From positions 1 through 46,184 of the forward strand of contig JASHOJ010000120.1 in assembly GCA_030041155.1 (NCBI GenBank): 46,184 bases of DNA. The letters are read 5' to 3'. The translations under genes and the position numbers were made by a program. Each line of letters opens with the position of its first letter. Position 1 is the stretch's first letter. The notes under the pieces were generated by a model. It saw only the letters and a program-made list of their open reading frames with translations. It searched no databases and was not told where the DNA came from. Source of the stretch: Candidatus Binataceae bacterium (GTDB lineage: Bacteria; Desulfobacterota; Binatia; Binatales; Binataceae). Below, piece by piece: positions 1-8,715 of the stretch.

Positions 1-1
1 A

Positions 2-343
2 ATCGCCACGCGGCACATCACTCAAGAAACCGCGATCCGAGCCGGAGAATCATCGGCGACCTCTCTATCTCGCCAAAGTGAATGGAAGCCCACTGCGGCT
101 ATCGCCTTCTATGGGGTCGATGACCGCCCGATCCTCAACCTGGCCACGCGCGTACCGATACGCAACCGAGGTATCGCGAGAATTTTGCTTTGTAGAAAGA
201 TTGCGCGGGCCAGTGAAAAGGGATGCCCCAGCGTGATAATCAACGCCAATCACGAGGATACGCCCCTCCGATGGTACCGGCGGCTAGGCTTTGAAAATGA
301 AGTTTACTGGCTCAGAAATTACGTTTATCGGTCTAAGCCCTAA
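2..343 (+). CDS. GNAT-family N-acetyltransferase, C-terminal part (5' end outside window)
   Basis: An open frame runs from the window edge to the TAA at 341-343 without needing a start, giving about 113 residues. It carries a GNAT acetyl-CoA-binding signature: a beta strand (ILNLATRV) followed by RNRGIAR, which resembles the Q/RxxGxG/A loop. It ends with the motif WYRRLGFENE, typical of the last helix-strand of GNAT folds. Family knowledge: transfer of an acetyl group from acetyl-CoA to an amine; the substrate cannot be told. The gene is truncated by the window, not visibly broken. Its stop overlaps the stop of the convergent dksA-like gene by 4 bases. It uses AGA, TTG and TGT codons more freely than its neighbours, so it may be of different origin (weak inference). 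Confidence 0.75.
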   Translation: MATRHITQETAIRAGESSATSLSRQSEWKPTAAIAFYGVDDRPILNLATRVPIRNRGIARILLCRKIARASEKGCPSVIINANHEDTPLRWYRRLGFENEVYWLRNYVYRSKP

Positions 344-795
344 ATATTCTCCTCATCGGCATCGGTCGAACCCAGCTTGCGATACGACGTGGTGCGTTCA
401 TCCTCAAGTCGCCGCTGCGACTTGGCCTCCCGCTCCATATCCTGCTGGCAGTCGCGGCAGAGCCGGGTGAACGGCATCGCGTTCAGCCGCTCCTCGGCGA
501 TTTCGAGTCCGCACGACTCGCAAATGCCATAGGTATGATCGTCGAGCCGCTCGATCGCATCGTCAATCTGCTTAATTTTCATTCGCTCGCGGTCCGACAG
601 AATGAAATTGATTTCGCGATCGCGCTCTTCCGAGGCAAGGTCGTAGGTATCCATGCCCTCGTCCTTGTTTCCCTCGCGCTCCGCCTTAAGCTCCGAATCG
701 ATCTCGGTATGCAACCTGGTCTTCATGTCCGTGAGATGTTCGCGGACTTTTCCAAGGAATTTTTTTCGATTCGTGGCGGCCGGTTTTTTAGCCAT
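340..795 (-). CDS. dksA: DksA/TraR-family zinc-finger transcription regulator
   Basis: A 151-residue protein with the DksA layout. A charged N-terminal coiled-coil region is followed by the tip motif DTYDLA (residues 49-54), which fits the DxxDxA pattern that reaches into the RNA polymerase secondary channel. A C4 zinc finger follows (C92, C95, C113, C116; CESC...CRDC). Family role: binds RNA polymerase, with ppGpp in many species, and adjusts promoter open-complex stability. The start ATG lies inside the end of rimO (8-base overlap) with GGAGAAGG just upstream, so the two are probably translationally coupled. It is the last gene of the rnj-ftsK-lolA-rimO array. The C-terminal tail after the finger is longer than in E. 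coli DksA and strongly charged. It could equally be named a DksA-like paralogue, since other copies may exist elsewhere. Confidence 0.88.
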   Translation of the reverse strand: MAKKPAATNRKKFLGKVREHLTDMKTRLHTEIDSELKAEREGNKDEGMDTYDLASEERDREINFILSDRERMKIKQIDDAIERLDDHTYGICESCGLEIAEERLNAMPFTRLCRDCQQDMEREAKSQRRLEDERTTSYRKLGSTDADEENI

Positions 796-2158
796 GATAT
801 GCCACCTTCTCCTGTTCTATAGACAGCCTCTCGCAAAGCCGCGCATGAAGGTCGTAGCTGAGACCTTTCTCGACCTGCGCAACCACGAACTCGCCCGGCG
901 AAGCCTCTCCCTTAAGAAAGACCGAACCGTCGATTTCGGGGGCCTGGCCTTGGGATCGGCCGCGCACGCGCGCGGTGTTTCCGGAAAGCGGCGCCTCGAC
1001 CAGCACCTCTATTTCGCGCCCCACCAGGCCGCGATTTTTTTTGAGTGATATCGCGCCTTGCGCTTCCATCAGCGCGGCGCGGCGAGCGCGTTTGAGCCGC
1101 TCAGGAATCTGTCCCGGCATCTCATACGCGGCGGTGTTCTCTTCGTGCGAATAGGTAAACACGCCAAGCCGATCGAATTCGTTCTCGCGGACAAAATCCA
1201 TCAGGCGCTCGAATGCGGTGTCGGTTTCGCCCGGAAATCCCACGATAAACGAGGTGCGGAGCGTCACGTTCGGAATCCGCGCCCGTACTCGCGCAAGCAG
1301 CCGCGTAAGCATCACACTCGACCGCTCTCGGCGCATCGCGCGAAGAATTCTGTCATCGGCGTGCTGCAGGGGAATATCGATGTAATTGACCACATTCGGC
1401 AGTGCCGCGATTGTGTCGAGCAGCTCATCGGTCACGAAATTCGGATAGCAGTACAAAAGCCGGATCCAATGCAGCTCCTCGACCGACGAGAGCGCTCTCA
1501 ACAGCGCGGCCAGAGAGGAACGCGGTTCAAGATCGCGCCCATAGGCCGTCAAATCCTGAGCTATCAGGTTAAGCTCCACCACGCCGCCCGCGGCGAGCAT
1601 CCGCGCCTCCGCCACCAGGTCGGCCAAGGGCCGACTCTCGTGCAGGCCTCGAATGCGCGGGATGATACAGAATGCACACTTGTGATTGCAGCCCTCGGAG
1701 ATCTTCAAGTAAGAGGTGAAGAATTCGCCGGTCTTGATGCGCGATGCGTCGGCGCGCGGAAGCAGATGCGCTGCGCCCGCATAGGGTATCGGCCGCGCTT
1801 CCGGGCTCTCGGTTCGGCGCAGAAGTTCCGGAAGATCGAGGAAATTACCGGTGCCGACAAACACGTCAACTTCAGGCAACTGCTCCCGAAGCTCCGCGCC
1901 GTAGCGCTGCGCCAGGCATCCCGCGACCACCAGCCGCTTGCCGCGCCCGCGACTCTTGCACTCCGACGCTTCCATGATAGCGTCGAGCGATTCTTTCTTG
2001 GCCGATTCAATAAACGCGCAAGTGTTGACGACCAGCACTTGCGCATCGTCGGGGTCCAAGGTGATCTCGAAGCCCGCTCGCACTAAAGCGCCAAGCATCA
2101 ACTCGCTATCAGCTAAATTTTTGGGGCATCCTAATGTAAGGAGATGTACTTTCTCCAT
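788..2158 (-). CDS. rimO: Ribosomal protein S12 methylthiotransferase RimO
   Basis: A 456-residue methylthiotransferase of the MiaB/RimO radical-SAM group. The N-terminal UPF0004 domain opens with LLTLGCPKN and has cluster cysteines C11, C47 and C81. The radical-SAM CxxxCxxC motif is at C157, C161, C164 (GCNHKCAFC), and a TRAM-like RNA-binding domain occupies the last 70 or so residues. The opening GCPKNLADSE is the form typical of RimO rather than MiaB. Known role: beta-methylthiolation of the conserved Asp of ribosomal protein S12, using two [4Fe-4S] clusters and SAM in the cytoplasm. The gene follows lolA after 90 bases, and its 3' end overlaps the dksA start. Length is normal for the family. 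Confidence 0.93.
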   Translation of the reverse strand: MEKVHLLTLGCPKNLADSELMLGALVRAGFEITLDPDDAQVLVVNTCAFIESAKKESLDAIMEASECKSRGRGKRLVVAGCLAQRYGAELREQLPEVDVFVGTGNFLDLPELLRRTESPEARPIPYAGAAHLLPRADASRIKTGEFFTSYLKISEGCNHKCAFCIIPRIRGLHESRPLADLVAEARMLAAGGVVELNLIAQDLTAYGRDLEPRSSLAALLRALSSVEELHWIRLLYCYPNFVTDELLDTIAALPNVVNYIDIPLQHADDRILRAMRRERSSVMLTRLLARVRARIPNVTLRTSFIVGFPGETDTAFERLMDFVRENEFDRLGVFTYSHEENTAAYEMPGQIPERLKRARRAALMEAQGAISLKKNRGLVGREIEVLVEAPLSGNTARVRGRSQGQAPEIDGSVFLKGEASPGEFVVAQVEKGLSYDLHARLCERLSIEQEKVAYHG

Positions 2159-2248
2159 AAGCGGCCCTTAGCGGGGCATATACTTCTACTCGCCGCGGCC
2201 AACTGAGGCAATCGGTGTGCCAGCAATTTACGGATCAATCGAGATCAC

Positions 2249-2980
2249 TCATTCTGGCATGTCTGGACGAACGATATCGGCACCAGCAGGCGCTTTGAAC
2301 GAGAATTGCGAGTCTGTAATTTCTACATTGTCACGCACATTTGTCAGGCGCAGCAATGTCACGTTTCCAAGCTCGTCCTTGATAGTGATTGTCGAGATTT
2401 TGCCGCTAGCAGGGTCCATTCCCACATCGATCGAATTGCCTCCGGCTCGCGGTGTAAGAATCAGGTGAAGCAGCCCGTCGCGCGCGGACGAGACAGGTTC
2501 TTCGGCGACAAAATCCCGCTTGATGTTGCCCTGGCCGAGCAGGAAGTCGGTCGCGCCAGGGGCACGAATCGCGTCCTCGAGCGGAGTCTCGACGACCTGA
2601 TTCAGCCCCGGGTCGTAGTCGTAGATCGTCCGGCCGTCACTGACGACCGTCTCCTTCGATGGCTGAGTGAAGTCCCAGCGCATCTTGCCCGGCTTTTGAA
2701 AATAGACGGTTCCCGACCGGATCCGCTTGGGAGCACCCACCGATTCGATGTCTTCGGTGAAATCGGCTTCAAAGGATCGCGTGTGATCGTAATGATGCTG
2801 CAGTTTGTCGAGAGCGGCAGACGCTGCCGCCGACGATTCGTGAGAGGCGGCGCGCGCGACCACGTTGGCCGCGGTTGCGAACGTAGACGTCGTGGCGCCA
2901 AGCGCCGAGATCACCGCCATCAAGCATGCGGCGCGCATCAAGTCGGCGTTGCGAATGATGGTCCGGATTCGTCGGTGCAA
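2249..2980 (-). CDS. lolA: Outer-membrane lipoprotein carrier protein LolA
   Basis: A 243-residue exported protein. The N-terminus is basic, with a hydrophobic stretch around residues 15-38 that looks like a Sec signal. The mature part carries the LolA core SFEADFTEDI and GTVYFQKPGKMRWDF, then DGRTIYDYDP. Known role: a periplasmic chaperone that takes lipoproteins from LolCDE and passes them to the outer membrane. The chosen start is TTG at 2980 because GAGGTGAT lies directly upstream. An ATG at 2938 (residue 15) is an alternative but has no ribosome-binding site. The gene follows ftsK by 114 bases, the same ftsK-lolA order seen in many proteobacteria. No LolB gene is recognised in the window, and several lipoproteins encoded here would be clients. 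Confidence 0.88.
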   Translation of the reverse strand: MHRRIRTIIRNADLMRAACLMAVISALGATTSTFATAANVVARAASHESSAAASAALDKLQHHYDHTRSFEADFTEDIESVGAPKRIRSGTVYFQKPGKMRWDFTQPSKETVVSDGRTIYDYDPGLNQVVETPLEDAIRAPGATDFLLGQGNIKRDFVAEEPVSSARDGLLHLILTPRAGGNSIDVGMDPASGKISTITIKDELGNVTLLRLTNVRDNVEITDSQFSFKAPAGADIVRPDMPE

Positions 2981-3094
2981 AGATCACCTCAATCTTCGAT
3001 ATTTCTCGCGCCACAATTGTGGAACAAACGGTAAAGCGCGACCCTTCGCAGGCGCACCTCGCGCTCGAACCTGAAACCCGAGATAGCTATGGCG

Positions 3095-5326
3095 CTAGTG
3101 CGCGGGACGCATCCGCACTTCGCGCGGCTTGGCGCCGTCCGGCGGCATCACGATTCCTTCGCGCTCCATCTGCTCGACCATCCGCGCCGCGCGGTTATAT
3201 CCAATCCGGAGCCGCCGCTGAATCATCGAGATCGACGCCTGATTGCTTTCCAGCACGATCCGTACCGCCTCGTCGTACATCTCATCGTGCTCTTCGTCAC
3301 CAGCCGCCGCGTCGTCATCCGAGGTGGTTTTGGTTTCGAGGATTTCCATCCGGTATTCCGGCGTGCCCTGCGCGCGCAGAAAATCCGTCAGCTTGCGAAT
3401 CTCGTGCTCGGAGACAAACGGCCCATGCAGGCGGCGCAGCTTTGCCGTGCCCGGCGGCATGAAAAGCATGTCTCCGGCGCCGAGCAGCCGCTCAGCGCCG
3501 ATCGAATCCAGAATGGTGCGCGAGTCCACCCGCGAGGTTACCTGGAAAGATATTCGCGCCGGCAGGTTGGCCTTGATTATTCCGGTGATCACGTCCACCG
3601 ACGGGCGCTGGGTGGCAAGGATTAGATGAATTCCGGCAGCTCGCGCTTTTTGTGCAAGCCGCGTGATGTCGCGCTCCACGGTCTTGCCCTCGCTCAGCAG
3701 CAAATCCGCAAGTTCGTCGATCACGATAATGATTTTCGGAATCCTCTTGTGTTCAAAGGGTTCCGCTTCCGGATCCACGGTATGCGATCCGCCGCCCGGT
3801 CCGGACGACGCCTTCAAGTCGCCAACCGATACACCCGATGCGAGCGCCTGGTTGTAACCGTCGATATTGCGCACTCCGAGCTCGCGCATGCGAAGATATC
3901 GGCTCTCCATCTCCTGTGTCGCCCACAAAAGCACTGCCGCGGCCTTCTCCGGATCGACCACAACCGGCACCAGCAGATGCGGAATATTTTCGTAGACCGA
4001 AAGCTCCAGCATCTTCGGATCGACCAAGATGATTCGCACATCATCGGCGGTCGAGTTGAACAGAATCGAGGCGATCATGGTGTGAATCGATACAGATTTT
4101 CCGGTTCCGGTCGCTCCCGCGATCAGCAGATGCGGCATGCGCGCCAGATCCGCCGCGACCGGCCGTCCCGCGATATCCTTGCCAAGCGCGATCGTGAGCT
4201 GGCTCGCCTCGGCGGAAAATTCCTCGGCCTCAAGGATTTCACGCAAATAGACGCGCTCGCGTTTTCGGTTCGGCACCTCAATTCCGACCACCGCCTCGCC
4301 CGGCACCGGAGCCTGGATTCGCACCGCCGCCGCGCGCAGAGCCATCGAAAGGTCATCCGAGAGGTTCACAATCTGGCTGACCTTGATTCCTGAACCAGGC
4401 TCGAACTTATACATCGTCACGACCGGGCCGGGCTGTACCTCGACCACCCGTCCCTCAACCCCGAAATCAGCAAGCTTCTGTTCCAGCACCCGCGCGCTGC
4501 GCTCAAGCGCTGCCTCATCCACCTGGGTATGCTCAGCGGGCGGCATGTCGAGCAGACTCGCGGGCGGTATCTTGTATGCACCGCGAGTGCGGGCTTTGGA
4601 TGATTCTTTGCGCTTGTCGCGCGATTGAGGCTCGCGCAGTTCGATCTTGCGCACCTTGAGCGCGGGAGTCTTGCCATTGCGGTCGATGCCCGCGTCGTCG
4701 ACCGCGTCGGAAAGCTCGACGATCCGAGTGCCGAGCGCAAAATCGCCGCTGTCAATCTCACCGAAAGAGTCGCGGCTTCCGCGCCGCAGCTTGCCGGCAG
4801 CCGCGATTGCGATTTCAGTCGGCGCCCGCTTAAGCATCAGCGCAAGCCCGCAAGCTATCGCGAGGGCAACGGCAAGACATCCGCCGGCAAGATTGAGCGA
4901 GGCGTTCAGTGTCCGCGCAATTGAAAGCCCGATTGCGCCCCCCCAACGCGGATCGGCGAGATCGTATAGCCCGCCCGCGGTCGCGAGCGCCGCCATCAGG
5001 AGGATTCCACCCGCTATCTCGCGTACCAGCGTCCGAGCAGCGACACGCCGCCAGACTCGAATCGCAAATGCCGCGATTAGCGCCAGCATCGCATACGACT
5101 GATAGCCGACCAGCGCGCTTATCGCGCCGGCCAGCTCCGTTCCTGCCGGACCGCCGAGATTCGGATGGCGTCCGATATCGAAGCATACGAGGCTTGTAAG
5201 CGCGAAAGCCGCGATCGCCACCAGGACCAGCGCCGCAAGCTCCCGCGTGATGCGGTTCGGAGGCGCCGACGGCTCGGGCTCGATCAGCTCCGGAGCTGGC
5301 AAGGGCGCTGCCGCCGCGGCATCCAC
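3095..5326 (-). CDS. ftsK: DNA translocase FtsK/SpoIIIE
   Basis: A 743-residue FtsK. Four hydrophobic segments lie at about residues 30-50, 66-90, 102-122 and 145-165. A charged linker of modest length reaches about 250, followed by the alpha/beta motor with Walker A GATGTGKS (404-411) and the downstream IIVIDELADLL Walker B. The C-terminal winged-helix gamma domain (about 675-735, RRLRIGYNRAARMVEQME) is the KOPS reader. Known role: septum-anchored ATP-driven DNA pump that clears the chromosome terminus and activates XerCD at dif. The start is GTG; the only in-frame codon run upstream begins just after the rnj stop and has no ATG. The rnj-ftsK gap is 33 bases, so cotranscription is likely. 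Confidence 0.95.
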   Translation of the reverse strand: MDAAAAAPLPAPELIEPEPSAPPNRITRELAALVLVAIAAFALTSLVCFDIGRHPNLGGPAGTELAGAISALVGYQSYAMLALIAAFAIRVWRRVAARTLVREIAGGILLMAALATAGGLYDLADPRWGGAIGLSIARTLNASLNLAGGCLAVALAIACGLALMLKRAPTEIAIAAAGKLRRGSRDSFGEIDSGDFALGTRIVELSDAVDDAGIDRNGKTPALKVRKIELREPQSRDKRKESSKARTRGAYKIPPASLLDMPPAEHTQVDEAALERSARVLEQKLADFGVEGRVVEVQPGPVVTMYKFEPGSGIKVSQIVNLSDDLSMALRAAAVRIQAPVPGEAVVGIEVPNRKRERVYLREILEAEEFSAEASQLTIALGKDIAGRPVAADLARMPHLLIAGATGTGKSVSIHTMIASILFNSTADDVRIILVDPKMLELSVYENIPHLLVPVVVDPEKAAAVLLWATQEMESRYLRMRELGVRNIDGYNQALASGVSVGDLKASSGPGGGSHTVDPEAEPFEHKRIPKIIIVIDELADLLLSEGKTVERDITRLAQKARAAGIHLILATQRPSVDVITGIIKANLPARISFQVTSRVDSRTILDSIGAERLLGAGDMLFMPPGTAKLRRLHGPFVSEHEIRKLTDFLRAQGTPEYRMEILETKTTSDDDAAAGDEEHDEMYDEAVRIVLESNQASISMIQRRLRIGYNRAARMVEQMEREGIVMPPDGAKPREVRMRPAH

Positions 5327-5359
5327 ACCGGAGGATTTCGACCTCGTCGCGATAGCTCC

Positions 5360-7027
5360 CTAGACCTCCACCACCACCGGGATAACCACCGGCCGCTTGT
5401 CGATTTCGTCGGAAAAATAGCGCCGCACCGCACGCGTGATTTCCTCCTTGAGCGCTATATCGCCCGCAGTGAATGGCCCGCGGTATTGCAGGAGGCGAGC
5501 GGCCAATTCTTCGCGCGCACGGCGAATGTGCTCTGAGGTGCCGTTGCCGCTGACGACCCCGCGCGAGATTAAATAGGGATCGGCGAGCAGCTTGCCGGTC
5601 TTTGCGGAGACAACCACCACCGCCGTGATAGCGCCCTCGCGCGCCAGCACTCGACGTTCGCCGACCAGAGCCGGATCGCCTTCTTCTCCGCCTTCTATAA
5701 TCACGCGCCCTGCTTCGACCACTCGACCGCGGCGCGCGCCAACGCCGTCGAGAATCAGGGTGTCGCCGTCTTCCAGCAGAAAGCAGTTGCGCTCAGGCAC
5801 TCCGGCCTCGATTGCGAGGGCCAGATGGCGGCTCAGATGCCGATATTCGCCGTGGATCGGAACAAAGCTGCGCGGACGCACCAGCGCAATCATCTCCTCG
5901 AGTTCATCGCGGCTCGCATGACCGGACACATGCACCGGCGCGACCGACTCGTAATAAACTTCGGCGCCAAGCTTGTAGAGTCCGTTGATCACGCCGCCAA
6001 TCGTCTTCTCATTGCCAGGAATGAACCGCGACGACAGCACCACCACGTCTCCCGGCTCGACCGCCACCCGAGGATGCGCTCCTGCAGCCACTCGCGCGAG
6101 CGCGGAAAGCGGTTCGCCCTGGCTTCCGCTCGCCAGATAGGCAAGATTGCGCTGCGTCATGAACTCCGCTTCGCCCGGTTCGAGGAACATACCCGGCGCG
6201 AATCCCAGTTGACCGGTTTCCGAGCCGAGCCGCACGCTCTCCGCCATCCGGCGTCCGAGCGGCACCACCCGGCGGCCGCATTCGCGCGCGACCTCGGTCA
6301 CCTGGCGGATACGATGAAGATGCGACGAAAATGCCGACAGAAAAAATCGGCCCTGCGCCCGCGACATGATCTCGCGCAGAATCGGCTTGAGCGAGCTTTC
6401 CGAACCTGACCGGCCGGCGCGTTCGACATTGGTTGAATCCGACAGGAGGAGCGCAACCCCTTCTCGTCCAAGCTCCGCGAAGCGCTCGCGATCGAATATC
6501 TGGCCGTCAACCGGCGAATCATCGATCTTGAAGTCGCCGGTATGTACGATCGTGCCCGCAGGCGTGCGAATCGCAAGCGCGATCGAATCAGGCGTCGAAT
6601 GCGTCACCCGGATCGGTTCGATCGTAAAGGGACCGGCAGAAAACGAGCGGCGCGGCGCGATCGCCCGGAGATCCGGATCGCTCACATTCGATTCCGCAAT
6701 CCGCCGTCGCACAAACGCAAGCGTAACCGCGGTGCCGTATATCGGAGCGCTGACGACGCGCAACAAATACGGCAGCGCGCCGATATGATCCTCGTGCGCG
6801 TGCGTCAGCACGATCGCGTCAATCTCGAAACGGCGGCTTTCAAGCCATGAGAAATCCGGGATGAGCAGGCCGCTTCCTAAAAGCGGCTCGTCCGGAAACA
6901 TGACGCCGCAATCGACCAGGATCGCCCGGCCGGCGCACTCGATCACCATCAGGTTGAGCCCGATTTCGCCCAATCCTCCGAGGACCGCGACTCTGACCGG
7001 AACGGCTGTGGAAGTGCTTTCCGCCAT
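5360..7027 (-). CDS. rnj: Ribonuclease J
   Basis: A metallo-beta-lactamase / beta-CASP ribonuclease of about 555 residues. It begins with VAVLGGLGEIGLN and has the zinc motif THAHEDHIG (residues 75-83), a further HTGDFK motif, a beta-CASP region (SGHASRDE, PIHGEYRHL) and a C-terminal domain. Known role: 5'-3' exonuclease and endonuclease in mRNA decay and rRNA maturation. I chose the ATG at 7027. An in-frame GTG at 7045 exists, but a TATAAT -10 box at 7061-7066 would put the RNA start near 7054, leaving too short a leader for that GTG. First gene of the rnj-ftsK-lolA-rimO-dksA array, divergent from ssb. Confidence 0.92.
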   Translation of the reverse strand: MAESTSTAVPVRVAVLGGLGEIGLNLMVIECAGRAILVDCGVMFPDEPLLGSGLLIPDFSWLESRRFEIDAIVLTHAHEDHIGALPYLLRVVSAPIYGTAVTLAFVRRRIAESNVSDPDLRAIAPRRSFSAGPFTIEPIRVTHSTPDSIALAIRTPAGTIVHTGDFKIDDSPVDGQIFDRERFAELGREGVALLLSDSTNVERAGRSGSESSLKPILREIMSRAQGRFFLSAFSSHLHRIRQVTEVARECGRRVVPLGRRMAESVRLGSETGQLGFAPGMFLEPGEAEFMTQRNLAYLASGSQGEPLSALARVAAGAHPRVAVEPGDVVVLSSRFIPGNEKTIGGVINGLYKLGAEVYYESVAPVHVSGHASRDELEEMIALVRPRSFVPIHGEYRHLSRHLALAIEAGVPERNCFLLEDGDTLILDGVGARRGRVVEAGRVIIEGGEEGDPALVGERRVLAREGAITAVVVVSAKTGKLLADPYLISRGVVSGNGTSEHIRRAREELAARLLQYRGPFTAGDIALKEEITRAVRRYFSDEIDKRPVVIPVVVEV

Positions 7028-7060
7028 CACCCTATCCAGCCCCACATCACACCATCCTTC

Positions 7061-7089
7061 ATTATATAGCGCGGAAAAGCATGCCGAAA
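7061..7089 (-). promoter_or_regulatory. Candidate sigma70 promoter for the rnj array
   Basis: Read on the minus strand there is a perfect TATAAT (7061-7066) within TATATAAT, rare in this GC-rich DNA. The -35 position 17 bases upstream (TTTCGG) is poor. The implied transcription start is near 7054, 27 bases before the preferred rnj ATG. Confidence 0.4.
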
Positions 7090-7215
7090 GGATGCCAGAG
7101 GACTAACCGCCATGCGGACGGAATGCGGAAAAATCGGTTGTTCACAGGAATTTTCGCGCTCGCTTGCGTCCGCGGGGTACCCGGATTAGCTTCGCATCGA
7201 GAGGTGACCGGGGCG

Positions 7216-7665
7216 ATGTCGGTAAACAAAGTGATTTTGATCGGAAGGCTTGGTAAAGACCCCGAGGTCCGGTACACCAACTCGCAGCAGGCGGTTGCAA
7301 ACTTCACGATGGCAACCTCGGAGCGCTACACCGATAAGGGCGGGTCGCGGCAGGAACGCACCGAATGGCACAACATCGTGGCGTGGGGAAAAACCGCGGA
7401 ACTCTGCGGACAGTATCTAAAAAAGGGGCGTGAAGTCTTCGTCGAGGGTCGTCTCCAGACCCGCAACTACGAGGCCAAGGACGGCAGCGGCAAGCGCTAC
7501 GTCACCGAGATTGTCGCGCAGAATATCCAGTTCCTCGGCGGTCGCGGCCAAACTGATGACGCCGGCGAATTTCGGGGCGCCGGCGCCGCATCAAGCGCGG
7601 GTCGCGGCGGATCGGGTGGCGCGGAAGAAGTCATCCCGATGGATGACGAAGACATCCCCTTCTAG
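7216..7665 (+). CDS. ssb: Single-stranded DNA-binding protein
   Basis: A 149-residue SSB. The OB fold starts with MSVNKVILIGRLGKDPEVRY and continues through RTEWHNIVAWGKTAELC and YLKKGREVFVEGRLQTR. A Gly/Ala-rich flexible linker follows, and the protein ends in the acidic tip MDDEDIPF that docks partner proteins. The open frame extends further upstream to 7081, but the ATG at 7216 is preferred: GAGGTGA lies 8 bases before it and the family's N-terminus matches exactly. Role: coats single-stranded DNA in replication, recombination and repair, and recruits partners through the tip. Divergent from rnj; convergent with the DUF309 gene after 23 bases, without a clear terminator. Confidence 0.96.
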   Translation: MSVNKVILIGRLGKDPEVRYTNSQQAVANFTMATSERYTDKGGSRQERTEWHNIVAWGKTAELCGQYLKKGREVFVEGRLQTRNYEAKDGSGKRYVTEIVAQNIQFLGGRGQTDDAGEFRGAGAASSAGRGGSGGAEEVIPMDDEDIPF

Positions 7666-7688
7666 CGCATTCAGAACTCAGTGAATTT

Positions 7689-8051
7689 TCAAACGCGGTT
7701 GAGTTTCGGCGGAATGGTCGCGATGCCGCCGCCCGGCGCATTCAGAGCGCGCGCGAAGAACTCGTCCAGCGCGCGCCTGAAATCGCCGATCTTGATGCCC
7801 ATGCAGCAATCGGGAAAGCGGATGAGCTTCTCCGACGCTTTCGCATGCAGGCTCGCTGCGCCGTCGCGATTGTTGCGCTGGTAGTGGAGTATCGCGACTG
7901 CGGACTGAATCAGGCCCTGGTAAAGCAGCTTCGCATCGCCGTCGGATCGCTTCCACAACTCCTCCCACACCTCATGGCATTCGAAAAATCGGCGCGCATT
8001 GAACAGCTCGATTCCCTCTTCAAACAATTCGCGATCCGATTTCGGCGCCAT
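7689..8051 (-). CDS. DUF309 domain protein
   Basis: A 120-residue, soluble, mostly helical protein. The motif ELFNARRFFECHEVWEELWK followed by LLYQGLIQSAVAILHYQR and GAASLHAKA is the DUF309 signature. The biochemical function of the family is not known; members are small helical bundles with conserved His and Glu. It lies downstream of the carboxymuconolactone-decarboxylase-like gene on the same strand after about 65 bases and could be cotranscribed with it. A weak GAAGAG precedes the ATG. No signal peptide or membrane segment. Its stop faces that of ssb. Function not assigned. Confidence 0.82.
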   Translation of the reverse strand: MAPKSDRELFEEGIELFNARRFFECHEVWEELWKRSDGDAKLLYQGLIQSAVAILHYQRNNRDGAASLHAKASEKLIRFPDCCMGIKIGDFRRALDEFFARALNAPGGGIATIPPKLNRV

Positions 8052-8116
8052 TGCTCTTCAGGCTGCGAATTTTCGGGCCGCGAATTTTCCCCGGCGAGGC
8101 GGGATAGCGACGCTGG

Positions 8117-8662
8117 CTAGTTTTTCTTGGCGCCCGGTTCCAGCTCAACACCGCACGGAACCAGCACCCGAACGACCATGTTGTAGAACGCGACGTTCTG
8201 CACGAGCTCCATCATCCGCGCGATGCCGAGGAATTTCGCGCACGCATTCCAAGTCGCATCCGACACCGCTACCTTCTCAGTCGCTTCGACCGCATAGCGG
8301 ATTACCGCGCGCTCCTCTTCGTTGAAGACTGGCGAATTCTCGAACTCGCCAAGCGCGTTCAGCTTCTCGCGCGTCACTCCCGCTCGAAGCGCGATATTCC
8401 AATGATGCACGAATTCGTATTGCGCGTCCGCGATTCTCCCGACGGTCAAAATCGCAAGCTCGCGCAGCCTCGGATCGATCGCCGTGCCATTGCGCAGATC
8501 TCCTCCGAGCGCGAGAAAGCGCCGCAAAAGCCTGGGAGTGTTGGCAAGCGTGCGAAAGATGTTGCCCACCGGCTGGCCGCGGTCGCGAACTAGGTTGTCG
8601 AAAATGTCGCGATCCGCTTCGGGCAGATCCTCTCGAGTCAGGTACGGTACTCGCGCCGCCAT
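8117..8662 (-). CDS. Carboxymuconolactone decarboxylase / AhpD-like family protein
   Basis: A 181-residue protein starting MAARVPYLTREDLPEADRDIF. The conserved block has LANTPRLLRRFLALGG, RLRELAILTVGRIADAQYEFVHH and ALRAGVT, as in CMD-family proteins. The CxxC of true AhpD peroxidase partners is absent (AQYEFVHH instead), so a redox role is unlikely. The frame is open far upstream through ilvB, but the ATG at 8662 is clearly the start: AGGAGG lies 8 bases before it and everything upstream is a shadow of ilvB. It follows ilvB by 53 bases on the same strand. Substrate unknown; relatives include gamma-carboxymuconolactone decarboxylases and many uncharacterised proteins. Confidence 0.85.
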   Translation of the reverse strand: MAARVPYLTREDLPEADRDIFDNLVRDRGQPVGNIFRTLANTPRLLRRFLALGGDLRNGTAIDPRLRELAILTVGRIADAQYEFVHHWNIALRAGVTREKLNALGEFENSPVFNEEERAVIRYAVEATEKVAVSDATWNACAKFLGIARMMELVQNVAFYNMVVRVLVPCGVELEPGAKKN

Positions 8663-8715
8663 AGCCGTGTCCTCCTGCACTGCCGACAGGGCCCGTTTCC
8701 GGCAGGCAAAAACCC

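Noticed and set aside
1058..2086. 342-residue plus-strand open frame
   Set aside because: Antisense to rimO; low-complexity shadow without homology I can see.
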